A stretch of DNA of 64,000 nucleotides from Ensifer oleiphilus (GCF_013371465.1 NZ_JABWDU010000004.1:62001-126000); one strand, 5' to 3'. Shown: positions 43,964 to 54,646, counted from the first letter of the stretch. Notes: a model not told the origin generated them from the letters alone. Numbers and translations are program-made.

Positions 43964-46900
43964 TTGCCCATCTCTAAGATCCTTGTTGCCAACCGTTCTG
44001 AAATTGCAATCCGCGTGTTTCGCGCGGCCAATGAACTAGGTCTGAAAACGGTCGCGATATGGGCTGAAGAGGACAAACTGGCGCTGCACCGCTTCAAGGC
44101 GGACGAAAGTTACCAGGTCGGCCGCGGCCCGCATCTGGCGCGCGACCTCGGTCCGATCGAAAGCTATCTGTCGATCGAGGAAGTCATCCGCGTCGCCAAG
44201 CTCTCCGGAGCCGATGCCATCCACCCTGGCTACGGGCTCCTGTCGGAAAGCCCCGAGTTTGCCGAGGCCTGCGCGGAGGCGGGTATCACCTTCATCGGCC
44301 CGAAGCCCGAAACCATGCGCCAGCTCGGCAACAAGGTGGCCGCCCGCAACCTGGCGATCTCGATCGGCGTCCCGGTGGTGCCGGCAACCGAACCGCTGCC
44401 CGACGACATGGCCGAAGTGGCCAAGATGGCCGAGGCGATCGGCTATCCGGTGATGCTGAAAGCCTCCTGGGGCGGCGGCGGGCGCGGCATGCGCGCCATC
44501 CGCGACCCGAAGGATCTCGCCCGCGAGGTGACGGAGGCCAAGCGCGAGGCCAAGGCCGCCTTCGGCAAGGACGAGGTCTATCTCGAAAAGCTGGTCGAGC
44601 GGGCACGCCACGTTGAGAGCCAGGTGCTCGGCGATACCCACGGCAATGTCGTTCATCTGTTCGAGCGAGACTGCTCGATCCAGCGGCGCAACCAGAAGGT
44701 CGTCGAACGCGCACCGGCGCCCTATCTCAGCGCCAGCCAGCGCGAGGAGCTTGCCGCCTATTCCAAGCGCATCGCCGAGGCGACGAACTATATCGGCGCC
44801 GGCACCGTCGAATATCTGATGGATGCCGACAGCGGCAAGTTCTACTTCATCGAGGTCAATCCCCGCATCCAGGTCGAGCACACGGTGACCGAGGTCGTCA
44901 CCGGCATTGATATCGTCAAGGCGCAGATCCATATCCTCGACGGCTATGCTATCGGCACGCCGGAATCGGGCGTTCCCTCGCAGGAAAATATCCGCCTCAA
45001 CGGTCACGCGCTGCAGTGCCGCATCACCACGGAAGATCCGGAACAGAACTTCATTCCGGACTATGGTCGCATCACCGCCTATCGCGGCGCCACCGGCTTC
45101 GGCATCCGTCTCGACGGCGGCACCGCCTATTCGGGCGCGGTCATCACCCGCTACTACGATCCGCTCTTGGAGAAGGTCACCGCCTGGGCGCCGAACCCTG
45201 ATGAGGCGATCCAGCGGATGATCCGTGCGCTGCGCGAATTCCGCATCCGCGGCGTGGCGACGAACCTGACCTTCCTCGAAGCGATCATCAGCCACCCGAA
45301 GTTCCACGACAACACCTACACCACCCGCTTCATCGACACGACGCCGGAGCTGTTCCAGCAGGTGCGCCGCCAGGACCGCGCGACCAAGCTGCTCACCTAC
45401 CTTGCCGACGTCACTGTCAACGGTCACCCGGAAGCCAAGGGTCGTCCGCGCCCGTCGGACGAGATCGCAGCCCCGGTCGTTCCGTTCATCGGCGGCGACA
45501 TCAAGCCGGGCACCAAGCAGAAGCTCGACGAGCTCGGGCCGAAGAAATTTGCCGAATGGGTACGGGCGCAGCGCCAAGTGCTCATCACCGACACGACGAT
45601 GCGCGATGGCCACCAGTCGCTGCTCGCCACCCGCATGCGCACCTACGACATCGCCCGTGTCGCCGGCACCTATGCGCGGGCGCTGCCCAACCTGTTCTCG
45701 CTCGAATGCTGGGGTGGCGCGACCTTCGACGTCTCGATGCGTTTCCTCACCGAAGATCCGTGGGACCGGCTGGCGCGCATCCGCGAGGACGCGCCGAACC
45801 TGCTCCTGCAGATGCTTCTGCGCGGCGCCAACGGCGTCGGCTACAAGAACTACCCTGATAACGTCGTCAAATACTTCGTGCGTCAGGCGGCACGGGGCGG
45901 CATCGACGTCTTCCGCGTGTTCGACTGCCTCAACTGGGTCGACAACATGCGCGTGTCGATGGAAGCCGTCGCCGAAGAGAACAAGATCTGCGAGGCGGCG
46001 ATCTGCTATACCGGCGACATTCTCAATGCCGCCCGTCCGAAGTACGACCTCAAGTACTATACCGCGCTTGCCGCCGAGCTGGAAAAGGCCGGTGCCCACA
46101 TCATCGCGGTCAAGGACATGGCCGGTCTGCTGAAGCCGGCGGCGGCTCGCGTTCTGTTCAAGGCGCTGCGTGAAGCGACCGACCTGCCGATCCACTTCCA
46201 CACCCACGACACCTCGGGCATCGCCGCTGCAACCGTACTGGCGGCCGTCGATGCCGGCGTCGATGTCGTCGATGCGGCGATGGATTCGCTGTCCGGCAAC
46301 ACCTCGCAGCCCTGCCTCGGCTCGATCGTCGAGGCGCTTCGCGGCTCCGAGCGCGATCCGGGCCTCGATCCCCAATGGATCCGCCGTATCTCGTTCTACT
46401 GGGAAGCGGTGCGCCACCAGTACGCCGCCTTCGAAAGCGACCTCAAGGGTCCGGCGTCCGAAGTCTACCTGCATGAAATGCCGGGCGGCCAGTTCACCAA
46501 CCTCAAGGAGCAGGCCCGCTCGCTCGGTCTCGAAACCCGCTGGCACGAGGTGGCGCAGGCCTATGCCGACGCCAACCAGATGTTCGGCGACATCGTCAAG
46601 GTGACGCCGTCCTCGAAGGTGGTCGGCGACATGGCGCTGATGATGGTCAGCCAGGACCTGACGGTTGCCGACGTCGAGAACCCTGCCAAGGACATCGCCT
46701 TTCCGGAATCGGTCGTGTCGATGCTGAAGGGCGATCTCGGTCAGCCCCCGGGCGGCTGGCCCGAAGCCCTGCAGAAGAAGGCGCTGAAGGGCGAAAAGGC
46801 CTATGTGGTGCGCCCCGGTTCGCTGCTCGAAGCCGCCGACCTCGATGCGGAGCGTAAAGTCATCGAAGAGAAGCTCGAGCGCGAGGTCAACGACTACGAG

Positions 46901-47422
46901 TTCGCCTCCTATCTGATGTATCCCAAGGTCTTCACTGACTACGCGCTGGCGGCCGAGACCTACGGCCCCGTCAGCGTGCTGCCGACGCCGGCCTATTTCT
47001 ACGGCATGGCGCCGGGCGAGGAGCTGTTCGCCGACCTCGAAAAGGGCAAGACACTCGTCATTCTCAACCAGACCCAGGGCGAGATCGACGAGAAGGGCAT
47101 GGTCAAGGTGTTCTTCGAACTCAACGGCCAGCCACGTCCGATCAAGGTTCCCGATCGCAACCGCGGTGCGTCCAGCGCCATCCGCCGCAAGGCGGAAGCC
47201 GGCAACGCCGCGCAACTCGGCGCGCCGATGCCGGGCGTGATCTCGACGGTCGCCGTCCATGCGGGCCAGGCGGTCAAGGCCGGCGACGTGCTCTTGTCGA
47301 TCGAGGCGATGAAGATGGAAACGGCGCTGCACGCGGAGAAGGACGGCATGGTTGCCGAAGTTCTGGTGCGCGCGGGCGACCAGATCGATGCCAAGGACCT
47401 GCTGATCGTCTTTGGCGGCTGA
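43964..47422 (+). CDS. pyc: Pyruvate carboxylase
   Basis: A 1152-residue biotin enzyme making oxaloacetate from pyruvate, bicarbonate and ATP. Order: biotin carboxylase (SKILVANRSEIAIRVFRAA, ATP-grasp GGGGRGMRAI, FIEVNPRIQVEHTVTE); carboxyltransferase (DTTMRDGHQSLLATRMR, carboxybiotin Lys in IAVKDMAGLLKP, metal site HFHTHDTSG); central allosteric part; and biotinyl domain with the biotinylated Lys in EAMKMET. The start is the TTG at 43964, which follows GAGGAG by 6 bp and gives LPISKILVANRSE, the normal N-terminus. An ATG at 43883 would add 27 unrelated residues. It is followed by a strong terminator. Confidence 0.96.
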   Translation: MPISKILVANRSEIAIRVFRAANELGLKTVAIWAEEDKLALHRFKADESYQVGRGPHLARDLGPIESYLSIEEVIRVAKLSGADAIHPGYGLLSESPEFAEACAEAGITFIGPKPETMRQLGNKVAARNLAISIGVPVVPATEPLPDDMAEVAKMAEAIGYPVMLKASWGGGGRGMRAIRDPKDLAREVTEAKREAKAAFGKDEVYLEKLVERARHVESQVLGDTHGNVVHLFERDCSIQRRNQKVVERAPAPYLSASQREELAAYSKRIAEATNYIGAGTVEYLMDADSGKFYFIEVNPRIQVEHTVTEVVTGIDIVKAQIHILDGYAIGTPESGVPSQENIRLNGHALQCRITTEDPEQNFIPDYGRITAYRGATGFGIRLDGGTAYSGAVITRYYDPLLEKVTAWAPNPDEAIQRMIRALREFRIRGVATNLTFLEAIISHPKFHDNTYTTRFIDTTPELFQQVRRQDRATKLLTYLADVTVNGHPEAKGRPRPSDEIAAPVVPFIGGDIKPGTKQKLDELGPKKFAEWVRAQRQVLITDTTMRDGHQSLLATRMRTYDIARVAGTYARALPNLFSLECWGGATFDVSMRFLTEDPWDRLARIREDAPNLLLQMLLRGANGVGYKNYPDNVVKYFVRQAARGGIDVFRVFDCLNWVDNMRVSMEAVAEENKICEAAICYTGDILNAARPKYDLKYYTALAAELEKAGAHIIAVKDMAGLLKPAAARVLFKALREATDLPIHFHTHDTSGIAAATVLAAVDAGVDVVDAAMDSLSGNTSQPCLGSIVEALRGSERDPGLDPQWIRRISFYWEAVRHQYAAFESDLKGPASEVYLHEMPGGQFTNLKEQARSLGLETRWHEVAQAYADANQMFGDIVKVTPSSKVVGDMALMMVSQDLTVADVENPAKDIAFPESVVSMLKGDLGQPPGGWPEALQKKALKGEKAYVVRPGSLLEAADLDAERKVIEEKLEREVNDYEFASYLMYPKVFTDYALAAETYGPVSVLPTPAYFYGMAPGEELFADLEKGKTLVILNQTQGEIDEKGMVKVFFELNGQPRPIKVPDRNRGASSAIRRKAEAGNAAQLGAPMPGVISTVAVHAGQAVKAGDVLLSIEAMKMETALHAEKDGMVAEVLVRAGDQIDAKDLLIVFGG

Positions 47423-47447
47423 GGTTTTCGGCGAGGCGAGACAGGTG

Positions 47448-47475
47448 CGGCCGGGCGCGAGTCCGGCCGTTTTTT
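47448..47475 (+). terminator. Terminator after pyc
   Basis: The stem CGGCCGG / CCGGCCG with an 8-nt loop is followed by TTTTTT, 25 bp after the pyc stop. Confidence 0.85.
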
Positions 47476-47530
47476 ATGGCGGAATGGAAGGGAACTCGCC
47501 CTCCATCCACCATGCCCCCTGAGGCGCAGC

Positions 47531-48292
47531 TCAGATATCGTAGCTGTGCGGCGCGCTCAGCGAGGCGATGAACTTCTTGGTGCGCTCGCGCTCGGGCGTC
47601 GAGAAGATCGTCTTCGGGGCGCCGCTTTCGACGATCACGCCGCCGTCGAGGAACACCACCTTGTCGGCGACGCGTGAGGCAAGCCGGAGGTCGTGCGTTG
47701 CCATCACCATCGTCGTGCCTTCGCGGGCAAGCCGGCTCAGCACTTCAACTACTTCTTCCGCCAGTTCCGGATCGAGAGCCGAGGTCGGTTCGTCGCAGAG
47801 AAGGACGCGTGGCGACGGGGCCAGCGCGCGGGCGATCGCCACGCGTTGCTGCTGGCCGCCGGAAAGTGTGGCTGGCCAGGCATCGGCCTTGTGCGCCATG
47901 CCGACCTTTTCGAGCAGTTCCATAGCGCGGGCGCGCGCCTTGTTGGCGGGCCATTTCAATACGGTGACCAGGCCTTCCATGACATTGCCGAGTGCGGTCT
48001 GGTGCGGGAAAAGCTGGAAATTCTGGAACACCATGCCGGTCTGGCGGCGCAGTCGCTGGATCGCCGGCCAGCCCGTCTTGCGTCCTGACTGAAACTCGAT
48101 CTTGTCGTCGCCGAGCCGGATCGAGCCCGACGTCGGGATCTCCAGAAGGTTGATGCAGCGCAAAAGCGTGCTCTTGCCGCCGCCGGACGGGCCGACCAGC
48201 GCCGTCACCGTACCCTCCGCCAGCGTAACGGAGATATCCTTCAGCACGAGATTATCGCCGAAGCGCTTTTCGATATGGGAAAGCTCGATCAT
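47531..48292 (-). CDS. Amino-acid (cystine-type) ABC transporter ATP-binding protein
   Basis: A 253-residue polar amino-acid importer ATPase. Walker A is GPSGGGKST, the Q-loop is FQNFQLFPHQTALGNV, the signature is LSGGQQQRVAIARAL and Walker B is VLLCDEPTSALDPEL. The size and lack of a regulatory tail are typical of GlnQ/TcyN proteins. The ATG at 48292 overlaps the permease stop (ATGA), so translation is coupled. It is the last gene of the operon and is convergent with pyc. Partner sequence suggests cystine as substrate. Confidence 0.92.
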   Translation of the reverse strand: MIELSHIEKRFGDNLVLKDISVTLAEGTVTALVGPSGGGKSTLLRCINLLEIPTSGSIRLGDDKIEFQSGRKTGWPAIQRLRRQTGMVFQNFQLFPHQTALGNVMEGLVTVLKWPANKARARAMELLEKVGMAHKADAWPATLSGGQQQRVAIARALAPSPRVLLCDEPTSALDPELAEEVVEVLSRLAREGTTMVMATHDLRLASRVADKVVFLDGGVIVESGAPKTIFSTPERERTKKFIASLSAPHSYDI

Positions 48293-48969
48293 GTGCGCGC
48301 CTCCAGGAAGCCGCCATAACGGGCGAACCGGCGCTCCAGCCGCACCTGCAGGGCTGACAGTACCGAGCTCATGGCGAGATAGATCAGTGCCGCCTCGATA
48401 TAGAGGATCAGCGGCTCGTAAGTGGTGGCGACGATGCGCTGAGCCGTCTGGAAGAGCTCGGGAACGGTGATGGCCGCGGCCAGCGACGTATCTTTTACCA
48501 GCGAGATGAAGGTGTTCGACAAAGGCGGCACGGCAACGCGGGCAGCCTGCGGCAGGATCGTGCGCCGCATCGCCTGGCTCCAGCTCATGCCGATGGAGTC
48601 GGCGGCTTCCCACTGCCCGCGTGGCACGGACGAAATCACCGCGCGGATGATTTCCGAGGTATAGGCGCCGACATTGAGCGTGAAGCCGATCAGGGCTGCC
48701 GGGAAGGCATCGAGCAGGATGCCCATGCTCGGCAGTCCGTAGAAGATCACGAACAACTGGACGAGCAACGGCGTGCCGCGGATCACCCAGACGTAGAAGC
48801 GAGCGATGGCGACGACGGGCGCCGGGCCGAACAGGCGGGCGATTGCCGTCGCGAGGCCCAGCGTCAGCCCGAGAATGAAGGAAAGCAGCGTTAGCGGGAT
48901 GGTGAATGTCAGCCCGGCCCACAGCAGGGACGGCAGCGAATCCAGCATGAGTTGGAGCCAGGTGGGCAA
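48289..48969 (-). CDS. Amino-acid (cystine-type) ABC transporter permease
   Basis: A 226-residue inner-membrane permease of the HisMQ family. It has about five membrane spans, and the EAA-like loop is seen as EAADSIGMSWSQAMRRTILPQAARVAVPPL. TTG at 48969 (LPTWLQLMLDSLPSLLW) with AAAGG upstream is my preferred start; ATG at 48948 is the alternative. The open frame further upstream to 49185 runs through an attenuator hairpin and into the binding-protein gene and is not coding. It is like TcyL/YecS. Confidence 0.88.
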   Translation of the reverse strand: MPTWLQLMLDSLPSLLWAGLTFTIPLTLLSFILGLTLGLATAIARLFGPAPVVAIARFYVWVIRGTPLLVQLFVIFYGLPSMGILLDAFPAALIGFTLNVGAYTSEIIRAVISSVPRGQWEAADSIGMSWSQAMRRTILPQAARVAVPPLSNTFISLVKDTSLAAAITVPELFQTAQRIVATTYEPLILYIEAALIYLAMSSVLSALQVRLERRFARYGGFLEART

Positions 48970-48984
48970 GGGACAGCCTTTCGA

Positions 48985-49026
48985 AAAAGCGCGATCCGCT
49001 CCGGGGGCCGGAACGGATCGCTTTTC
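48985..49026 (-). terminator. Intra-operon attenuator hairpin between binding protein and permease
   Basis: GCGATCCG (48991-48998) and CGGATCGC (49014-49021) enclose a nested TCCGG/CCGGA stem. On the minus strand the structure is followed by GCTTTTTC. It probably lowers expression of permease and ATPase relative to the binding protein. Confidence 0.65.
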
Positions 49027-49075
49027 ATAACCGAGAATGACCGGCGGAGAAACCGGCGCTGATCTCAGCGCGATG

Positions 49076-49849
49076 TTACTTCGACACGTCGGCGCCGAAG
49101 TACTTCTGCGAGATCTTCTCGTAGGTACCGTCTGCCTTGATGTCGACCAGTGCCTTGTTGATGGCTTCGAGCAGTTCCGGCTCATCCTTGCGGATGATGA
49201 TGCCGGAATAATCGGCGTCGGCCTTCTCGGCGGCGATCTTCACGTTTGCATCCGGCTTCTGCTTCTTGAAGTCGAGGAAGGAGAGGCTGTCATTGATCGT
49301 GGCGTCGGCGCGGCCGGTGAGCACGAGCTGGATCGACTGGTCGAAGCCGTCGGTGCCGACAAGCTCGGCGCCGGAAGCCTGCGCCAGCTTGCCGAAGTTG
49401 CTCGTCAGCGATTGGGCGGACTTCTTGCCCTTGAGGTCGGCGAAGTCCTTGATCTCGGCATCGTCGCCCTTGACGATCAGGACGGCCTTGGAGGCGATGT
49501 AGGGCTCGGAGAAGTCATACTTCTTCTTGCGTTCCTCGGTGATGCCGACCTGGTTGATGACCGTGTCGTAGCGGTTCGCGTCGAGGCCGGCGATCAGGCC
49601 GTCCCACTTGCCTTCCAGGAACTCGGCCTTGACGCCCAGCTTCTCGGCGACAGCCTGGCCGATCTCGACGTCGAAGCCGACGAGCGCGCCCGACTTGTCG
49701 TGATAGGTGAAGGGCGCATAGGTGCCTTCGGTGCCGATCTTCAGCACGCCGGCGGATTTGATCTGGTCGAGGTTCTCACCAGCCTGGGCGGGCACGAGGG
49801 CGGCAACCTGCAGGAGGGCGGCGGTCAAGAGCGTGGGGAGGAGTTTCAT
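49076..49849 (-). CDS. Amino-acid ABC transporter binding protein, cystine type (FliY/TcyJ-like)
   Basis: A 257-residue periplasmic binding protein with signal peptide MKLLPTLLTAALLQVAALVPAQA. The mature part resembles E. coli FliY/TcyJ strongly: LDQIKSAGVLKIGTEGTYAPF, KWDGLIAGLDANRYDTVINQV, ITEERKKKYDFSEPYI. Cystine or a related sulfur amino acid is thus the likely ligand. The ATG at 49849 is chosen because it begins the signal peptide; the frame extending to 50158 crosses the promoter region. The 272-bp gap to the divergent DeoR gene holds both promoters. Confidence 0.9.
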   Translation of the reverse strand: MKLLPTLLTAALLQVAALVPAQAGENLDQIKSAGVLKIGTEGTYAPFTYHDKSGALVGFDVEIGQAVAEKLGVKAEFLEGKWDGLIAGLDANRYDTVINQVGITEERKKKYDFSEPYIASKAVLIVKGDDAEIKDFADLKGKKSAQSLTSNFGKLAQASGAELVGTDGFDQSIQLVLTGRADATINDSLSFLDFKKQKPDANVKIAAEKADADYSGIIIRKDEPELLEAINKALVDIKADGTYEKISQKYFGADVSK

Positions 49850-50073
49850 CGTGTCTTTCCATCTTTCTGATGTTCCGGCCCGTCGTCCGGATTGAGGGGA
49901 GAATCGCACAAAAAAACCGGCACTTGAGCGCATAAAACTCCAATTCCTGAGCGTTTTGATGAAGATTTTTCCCCGTATCGGGAGAATTTTCATCCAAAAT
50001 GCGCGCCTGTCGCCAAATCTGGCCGTTTTCGATTTTGTCGCATGAGTGCGGTTGAAATCGCTTTCAAAATTCG

Positions 50074-50112
50074 TTATGCACATTTCCATCGATTCATGCA
50101 CGTTTATGCACG
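50074..50112. promoter_or_regulatory. Three helically phased ATGCAC repeats before the deoR-type gene
   Basis: ATGCAC occurs at 50076-50081, 50096-50101 and 50106-50111, each within a TT/TC-ATGCAC-R/G-TT-like context. The spacings of 20 and 10 bp put all copies on the same face of the helix. They end 10 bp before the DeoR start. Direct repeats of this kind are typical operators for DeoR-family proteins, so autoregulation is likely. Confidence 0.6.
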
Positions 50113-50121
50113 ATTGGAAAA

Positions 50122-50904
50122 ATGTCGACAGATCTGCTTCTTCGCGAACGCAAGACACTCATTCAGGAACGGCTGAAGAGCGACGGCCGGGTGCTGGCCG
50201 CCGACCTTGCCGCCGAGCTCCGGGTCTCCGAGGATACGATCCGCCGTGACCTGCGCGAGATGGCGGCAGCGGGCCTCTGCGAACGGGTCTATGGCGGGGC
50301 GCTGCCGTTAGCGCCGAGTTCGCTGTCCTTGAGCCAGCGTGTGGCCATGGCGCCTGAGCGCAAGGCAGCGCTTGCCCGGGCGTCGGTCGGCTTCATCGTG
50401 GCTGGAAGCACGGTCTTCCTCGACGCCGGCTCGGCCAACCTGGCGATCGCCCAGCTGATCGATCCGGAACTGAAGGCGACCATCGTCACCAACACGCCGC
50501 TGATTGCAGCTGCGCTGATGGAGAAGCCAGGCATCGACCTGATCCTGGTCGGCGGCCCGCTCAATCGCGCCGTCGGTGCGGCCGTCGGTGCGCGGGCGCA
50601 GCGCGATATCGAGCAGCTTCGACCTGATGTCTGCATCCTCGGAACCTGTGGCGCCGATACCGAGGCGGGCCTGACAGCGATCTATTTCGAAGATGCCGAG
50701 TTCAAGCGGCTGGTGGCATCGCGCAGCCGCGCCCTACTCGTCGCCGTCACCAACGACAAGCTCGGCATGGCTGCGTCCCATACGGTCGTCGGCATCGACC
50801 AGGTAACGACGCTGGTGCTGGAGGCCGATGCCCCGACGCACCAGGTTGCCGCCTTCGAGGCATCAGGAACGACCATTATTAAGGCGGAGGCAAGTGACCG
50901 ATGA
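50122..50904 (+). CDS. DeoR-family transcriptional regulator
   Basis: A 260-residue DeoR/GlpR-type repressor. The N-terminal HTH is RVLAADLAAELRVSEDTIRRDLREM, followed by GLCERVYGGALPL. The C-terminal sugar-phosphate sensor domain has FLDAGSANLAIAQLI, TIVTNTPLIAAAL and LVGGPLNRAVGAAVG. It overlaps a VOC protein gene by 4 bp, and an MFS transporter follows, making a small operon. DeoR proteins usually sense phosphorylated sugars, but nothing in the operon shows a sugar kinase. The effector is unknown. Confidence 0.9.
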   Translation: MSTDLLLRERKTLIQERLKSDGRVLAADLAAELRVSEDTIRRDLREMAAAGLCERVYGGALPLAPSSLSLSQRVAMAPERKAALARASVGFIVAGSTVFLDAGSANLAIAQLIDPELKATIVTNTPLIAAALMEKPGIDLILVGGPLNRAVGAAVGARAQRDIEQLRPDVCILGTCGADTEAGLTAIYFEDAEFKRLVASRSRALLVAVTNDKLGMAASHTVVGIDQVTTLVLEADAPTHQVAAFEASGTTIIKAEASDR

Positions 50905-51287
50905 GCATCGCGCATGTGGCGCTTTGGACGCGGGACCTCGAGACGGTCGCGTCCTTCTGGTCGCGCTTTCTTGGAGCCAGCGTCGGCGAGATCTATGAAA
51001 GTCGCCGTCGGCCGGGCTTTCGCTCCCGCTTTCTGACGCTCGGCGAAGGGCCGGCCATCGAGATCATGGAGGGGCCCTGGGTGGCTCCGGCCGATCCCGA
51101 AGGCGTCGAACGTGCAGGCTTTGCCCATATCGCCGTTTCGCTCGGCAGGGAGGCGGCCGTCGACGCAATGGCGGCCCGGGCTGCGGCCGAGGGCATTCTG
51201 GTATCGCCGGCGCGGTGGACGGGAGACGGCTTCTACGAGGCGGTGCTTCGCGACCCCGACGGCAATCTGATCGAAATCACCATTTGA
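50901..51287 (+). CDS. VOC-family (glyoxalase/dioxygenase superfamily) protein
   Basis: A 128-residue single VOC domain with the two beta-alpha-beta-beta-beta halves: IAHVALWTRDLETVASFWSRFLGA and GFAHIAVSLGREAAVDAMAARA. Metal-ligand candidates are the His near residue 5, Glu in IEIMEGPW, His in FAHIAV and Glu in GNLIEITI. This is the full set expected of a glyoxalase I-like metal site. It is translationally coupled to the DeoR gene. The substrate is unknown. Confidence 0.85.
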   Translation: MSIAHVALWTRDLETVASFWSRFLGASVGEIYESRRRPGFRSRFLTLGEGPAIEIMEGPWVAPADPEGVERAGFAHIAVSLGREAAVDAMAARAAAEGILVSPARWTGDGFYEAVLRDPDGNLIEITI

Positions 51288-51319
51288 GCCGGCTGCTTCC
51301 GGCATAGAGGCATAGATCC

Positions 51320-52504
51320 ATGGACCAACGTTCCGCTCCCACTGCCGTTCGGCAGGGTTACATGACCCGCAATCGGCTAGCCGTGTCGCTGCTGTTCCTG
51401 ATGAACGGTTTCGTCACGGGAAGCTGGGCTCCCAAAATCCCGGAATTCAAGGATCGGTTGGGCATCAGCGAAAGCGTGCTCGGCCTGCTTATCCTGATGT
51501 TCGGCATCGGATCGCTGGTGCTGATGCCGATTGCCGGCGGCTTCATCGCCCGCGTCGGATCGCAGAAGGTGGTCAAGGTCACGGCCATCCTGTTGTCGCC
51601 GCTGCTCCTGCTTCTGACGCTGCTGCCGAATGTCTGGGCGGCGGCCGTCGGCATGTTCCTGCTCGGCGGTTTCGTCGGCGCGATGGACGTGGCGATGAAT
51701 GCCAATGCGGTCGAGGTCGAAAAGTCGATGCGCCGCGCCATCATGTCCTCCTGCCACGCCTATTGGAGCCTCGGCGGCCTGATCGGCGCCGGCATCGGCG
51801 GCTTCCTGATGGCGCGCTTCGGCGTCCTTCCGCATGTCCTCGTCGTAACCGTGCTTTCGCTGACGGTCATTGCAATTGCCTGGCCGATGATCCTCGCCGA
51901 CAAGCCGCATCCGGCGGCGACCAAGGAAAAACTGCGCCTGCCGATGACGCCGCTTCCCTGGCTGATCGGAATCATGGCGCTGTTTTCGATGGTCCCGGAG
52001 GGAACCGTTCTCGACTGGGGCGCGCTCTACCTGCGCAATGAACTCGGCGCTTCGGTCGAACTGTCGGGCTTCGGCTTTGCCGCCTTCTCGGCGACCATGG
52101 CGACGATGCGTTTTGCCGGAGACCATGTGCGCGATCGTTTCGGCGCCAAACGCACGCTGCGCATCTGCACGGTCACGGCTCTTGTCGGCATGGTGCTGGC
52201 GGGGCTCGCGCCCAATGCCTACGTCGCTATCCTCGGTTTTGCGATTGCCGGCATCGGCATCTCCAACATGGTGCCGATCGCGTTTTCCGCCGCCGGCAAC
52301 ATGCCGGGCCTGCAGCCGGGCATCGGCCTTTCGGTTGCAACCTTCATGGGCTATTCCGGCATGCTGTTTGCTCCGTCGCTGATCGGCTTCGTCGCCGAGC
52401 ATACCGGCTTTGCCATCATCTTCGCCTCGGTGCCGGTGCTGTTCATCGTCGTGCTCATGCTGTCGCACCACGCGCATCACGCGGACCACGCAAAGGCGCA
52501 TTGA
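51320..52504 (+). CDS. Major facilitator superfamily transporter
   Basis: A 394-residue protein with about 12 membrane segments, similar in style to YbjJ/FucP-like MFS proteins. It begins LAVSLLFLMNGFVTGSWAPKIPEFKDRLGIS, and the MDVAMNANAVEVEKSMRR block is characteristic of this group. A His-rich tail (HHAHHADHAKAH) ends the protein and could bind metal or simply be flexible. It follows the VOC gene by 32 bp. Whether it imports or exports is not evident. Confidence 0.88.
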   Translation: MDQRSAPTAVRQGYMTRNRLAVSLLFLMNGFVTGSWAPKIPEFKDRLGISESVLGLLILMFGIGSLVLMPIAGGFIARVGSQKVVKVTAILLSPLLLLLTLLPNVWAAAVGMFLLGGFVGAMDVAMNANAVEVEKSMRRAIMSSCHAYWSLGGLIGAGIGGFLMARFGVLPHVLVVTVLSLTVIAIAWPMILADKPHPAATKEKLRLPMTPLPWLIGIMALFSMVPEGTVLDWGALYLRNELGASVELSGFGFAAFSATMATMRFAGDHVRDRFGAKRTLRICTVTALVGMVLAGLAPNAYVAILGFAIAGIGISNMVPIAFSAAGNMPGLQPGIGLSVATFMGYSGMLFAPSLIGFVAEHTGFAIIFASVPVLFIVVLMLSHHAHHADHAKAH

Positions 52505-52693
52505 GGCCGGGCACCTGCCATCAAATCGCCGTCAGGGCATGATGTCGCCGTTGACAACGATGCTTTCCTCATCCACCTGATGGACGAAAAGCGAGAGCGG
52601 GACAGAGAGAATCCAAGCGGTTTCAATCTGCATCCCGCGCTGAAACGACGAGACCGGGGCACGGGATGTGACCCGGGGGACCAAGAGGCCTTC

Positions 52694-53947
<1,254 letters not shown>

Positions 53948-54004
53948 GCGCTTTCGTCAGAACAACGCCAAGAGACATGTGAACGCATTCCGTCCGGAGT
54001 TGCG

Positions 54005-54646
54005 CTACAGCCGCGATGTCAGCAGCTTCAAGCCAGCAAAGGCGAAGAAGCCGGCCATCAGGCTTTCGATCAGCCGCTTCGATTTGAGATAGGCACGGTG
54101 CACCGGCGACAGCGAGAAGACGATCGCGAAGCCGCAGAACGTGATCAGGCCGAGGATCATGCAGCCGCCGATAAAGGTGGCGGTGACGCCGACGGGAGCG
54201 CCTTCGGGCATGCCGAGCGAGACCAACATGATCCAGGAGAAAATCGCCTTCGGATTGGTCAGGTGAATGCCGAGCCCCTTGAGGTAGAGCCGCTTCAGCG
54301 ATGTCTGCGCCTTCGCCACGGCGACGATCTCGTTTCTGTCGCTTCGCATGGCTGCGCGCAGCGCATTATAGGCGAGCCAGAAGAGATAGCAGGCGCCTGC
54401 GATCTTGAGCACGATGATCGCGTGTCCATAGGCGCGGATCAGCGCCGAGAGGCCGGAAGCCGTCAGCATCGCCCAGGTATAGCTTCCGGTGAGAACGCCC
54501 AGGGCGAGCGCAAGGCCGGCCTTGCGGCCCTCACTAACCGAGGTGGTGATGATCGCGAGGATCGCCGGCCCGGGCGAAGCGGTCGCGATCAGATAGGCTG
54601 TCCAGGCGATAAGAAGCTGCGGCAGATAGGGCGTCGGGTCGAACAT
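54005..54646 (-). CDS. LysE/RhtB-family amino-acid exporter
   Basis: A 213-residue membrane protein with about six hydrophobic segments. It has the family start LLIAWTAYLIATASPGPAILAIITTSVSEGRKAGLALALGVLTG and LYLKGLGIHLTNPKAIFSWIMLVSLG. LysE/RhtB proteins export amino acids or related metabolites. It is 83 bp downstream of hisC on the same strand, but with its own likely promoter. The substrate is not evident. Confidence 0.88.
   Translation of the reverse strand: MFDPTPYLPQLLIAWTAYLIATASPGPAILAIITTSVSEGRKAGLALALGVLTGSYTWAMLTASGLSALIRAYGHAIIVLKIAGACYLFWLAYNALRAAMRSDRNEIVAVAKAQTSLKRLYLKGLGIHLTNPKAIFSWIMLVSLGMPEGAPVGVTATFIGGCMILGLITFCGFAIVFSLSPVHRAYLKSKRLIESLMAGFFAFAGLKLLTSRL

Noticed and set aside
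44036-47332. 1098-codon minus-strand frame opposite pyc
   Set aside because: Antisense shadow of pyruvate carboxylase, which has all its motifs.
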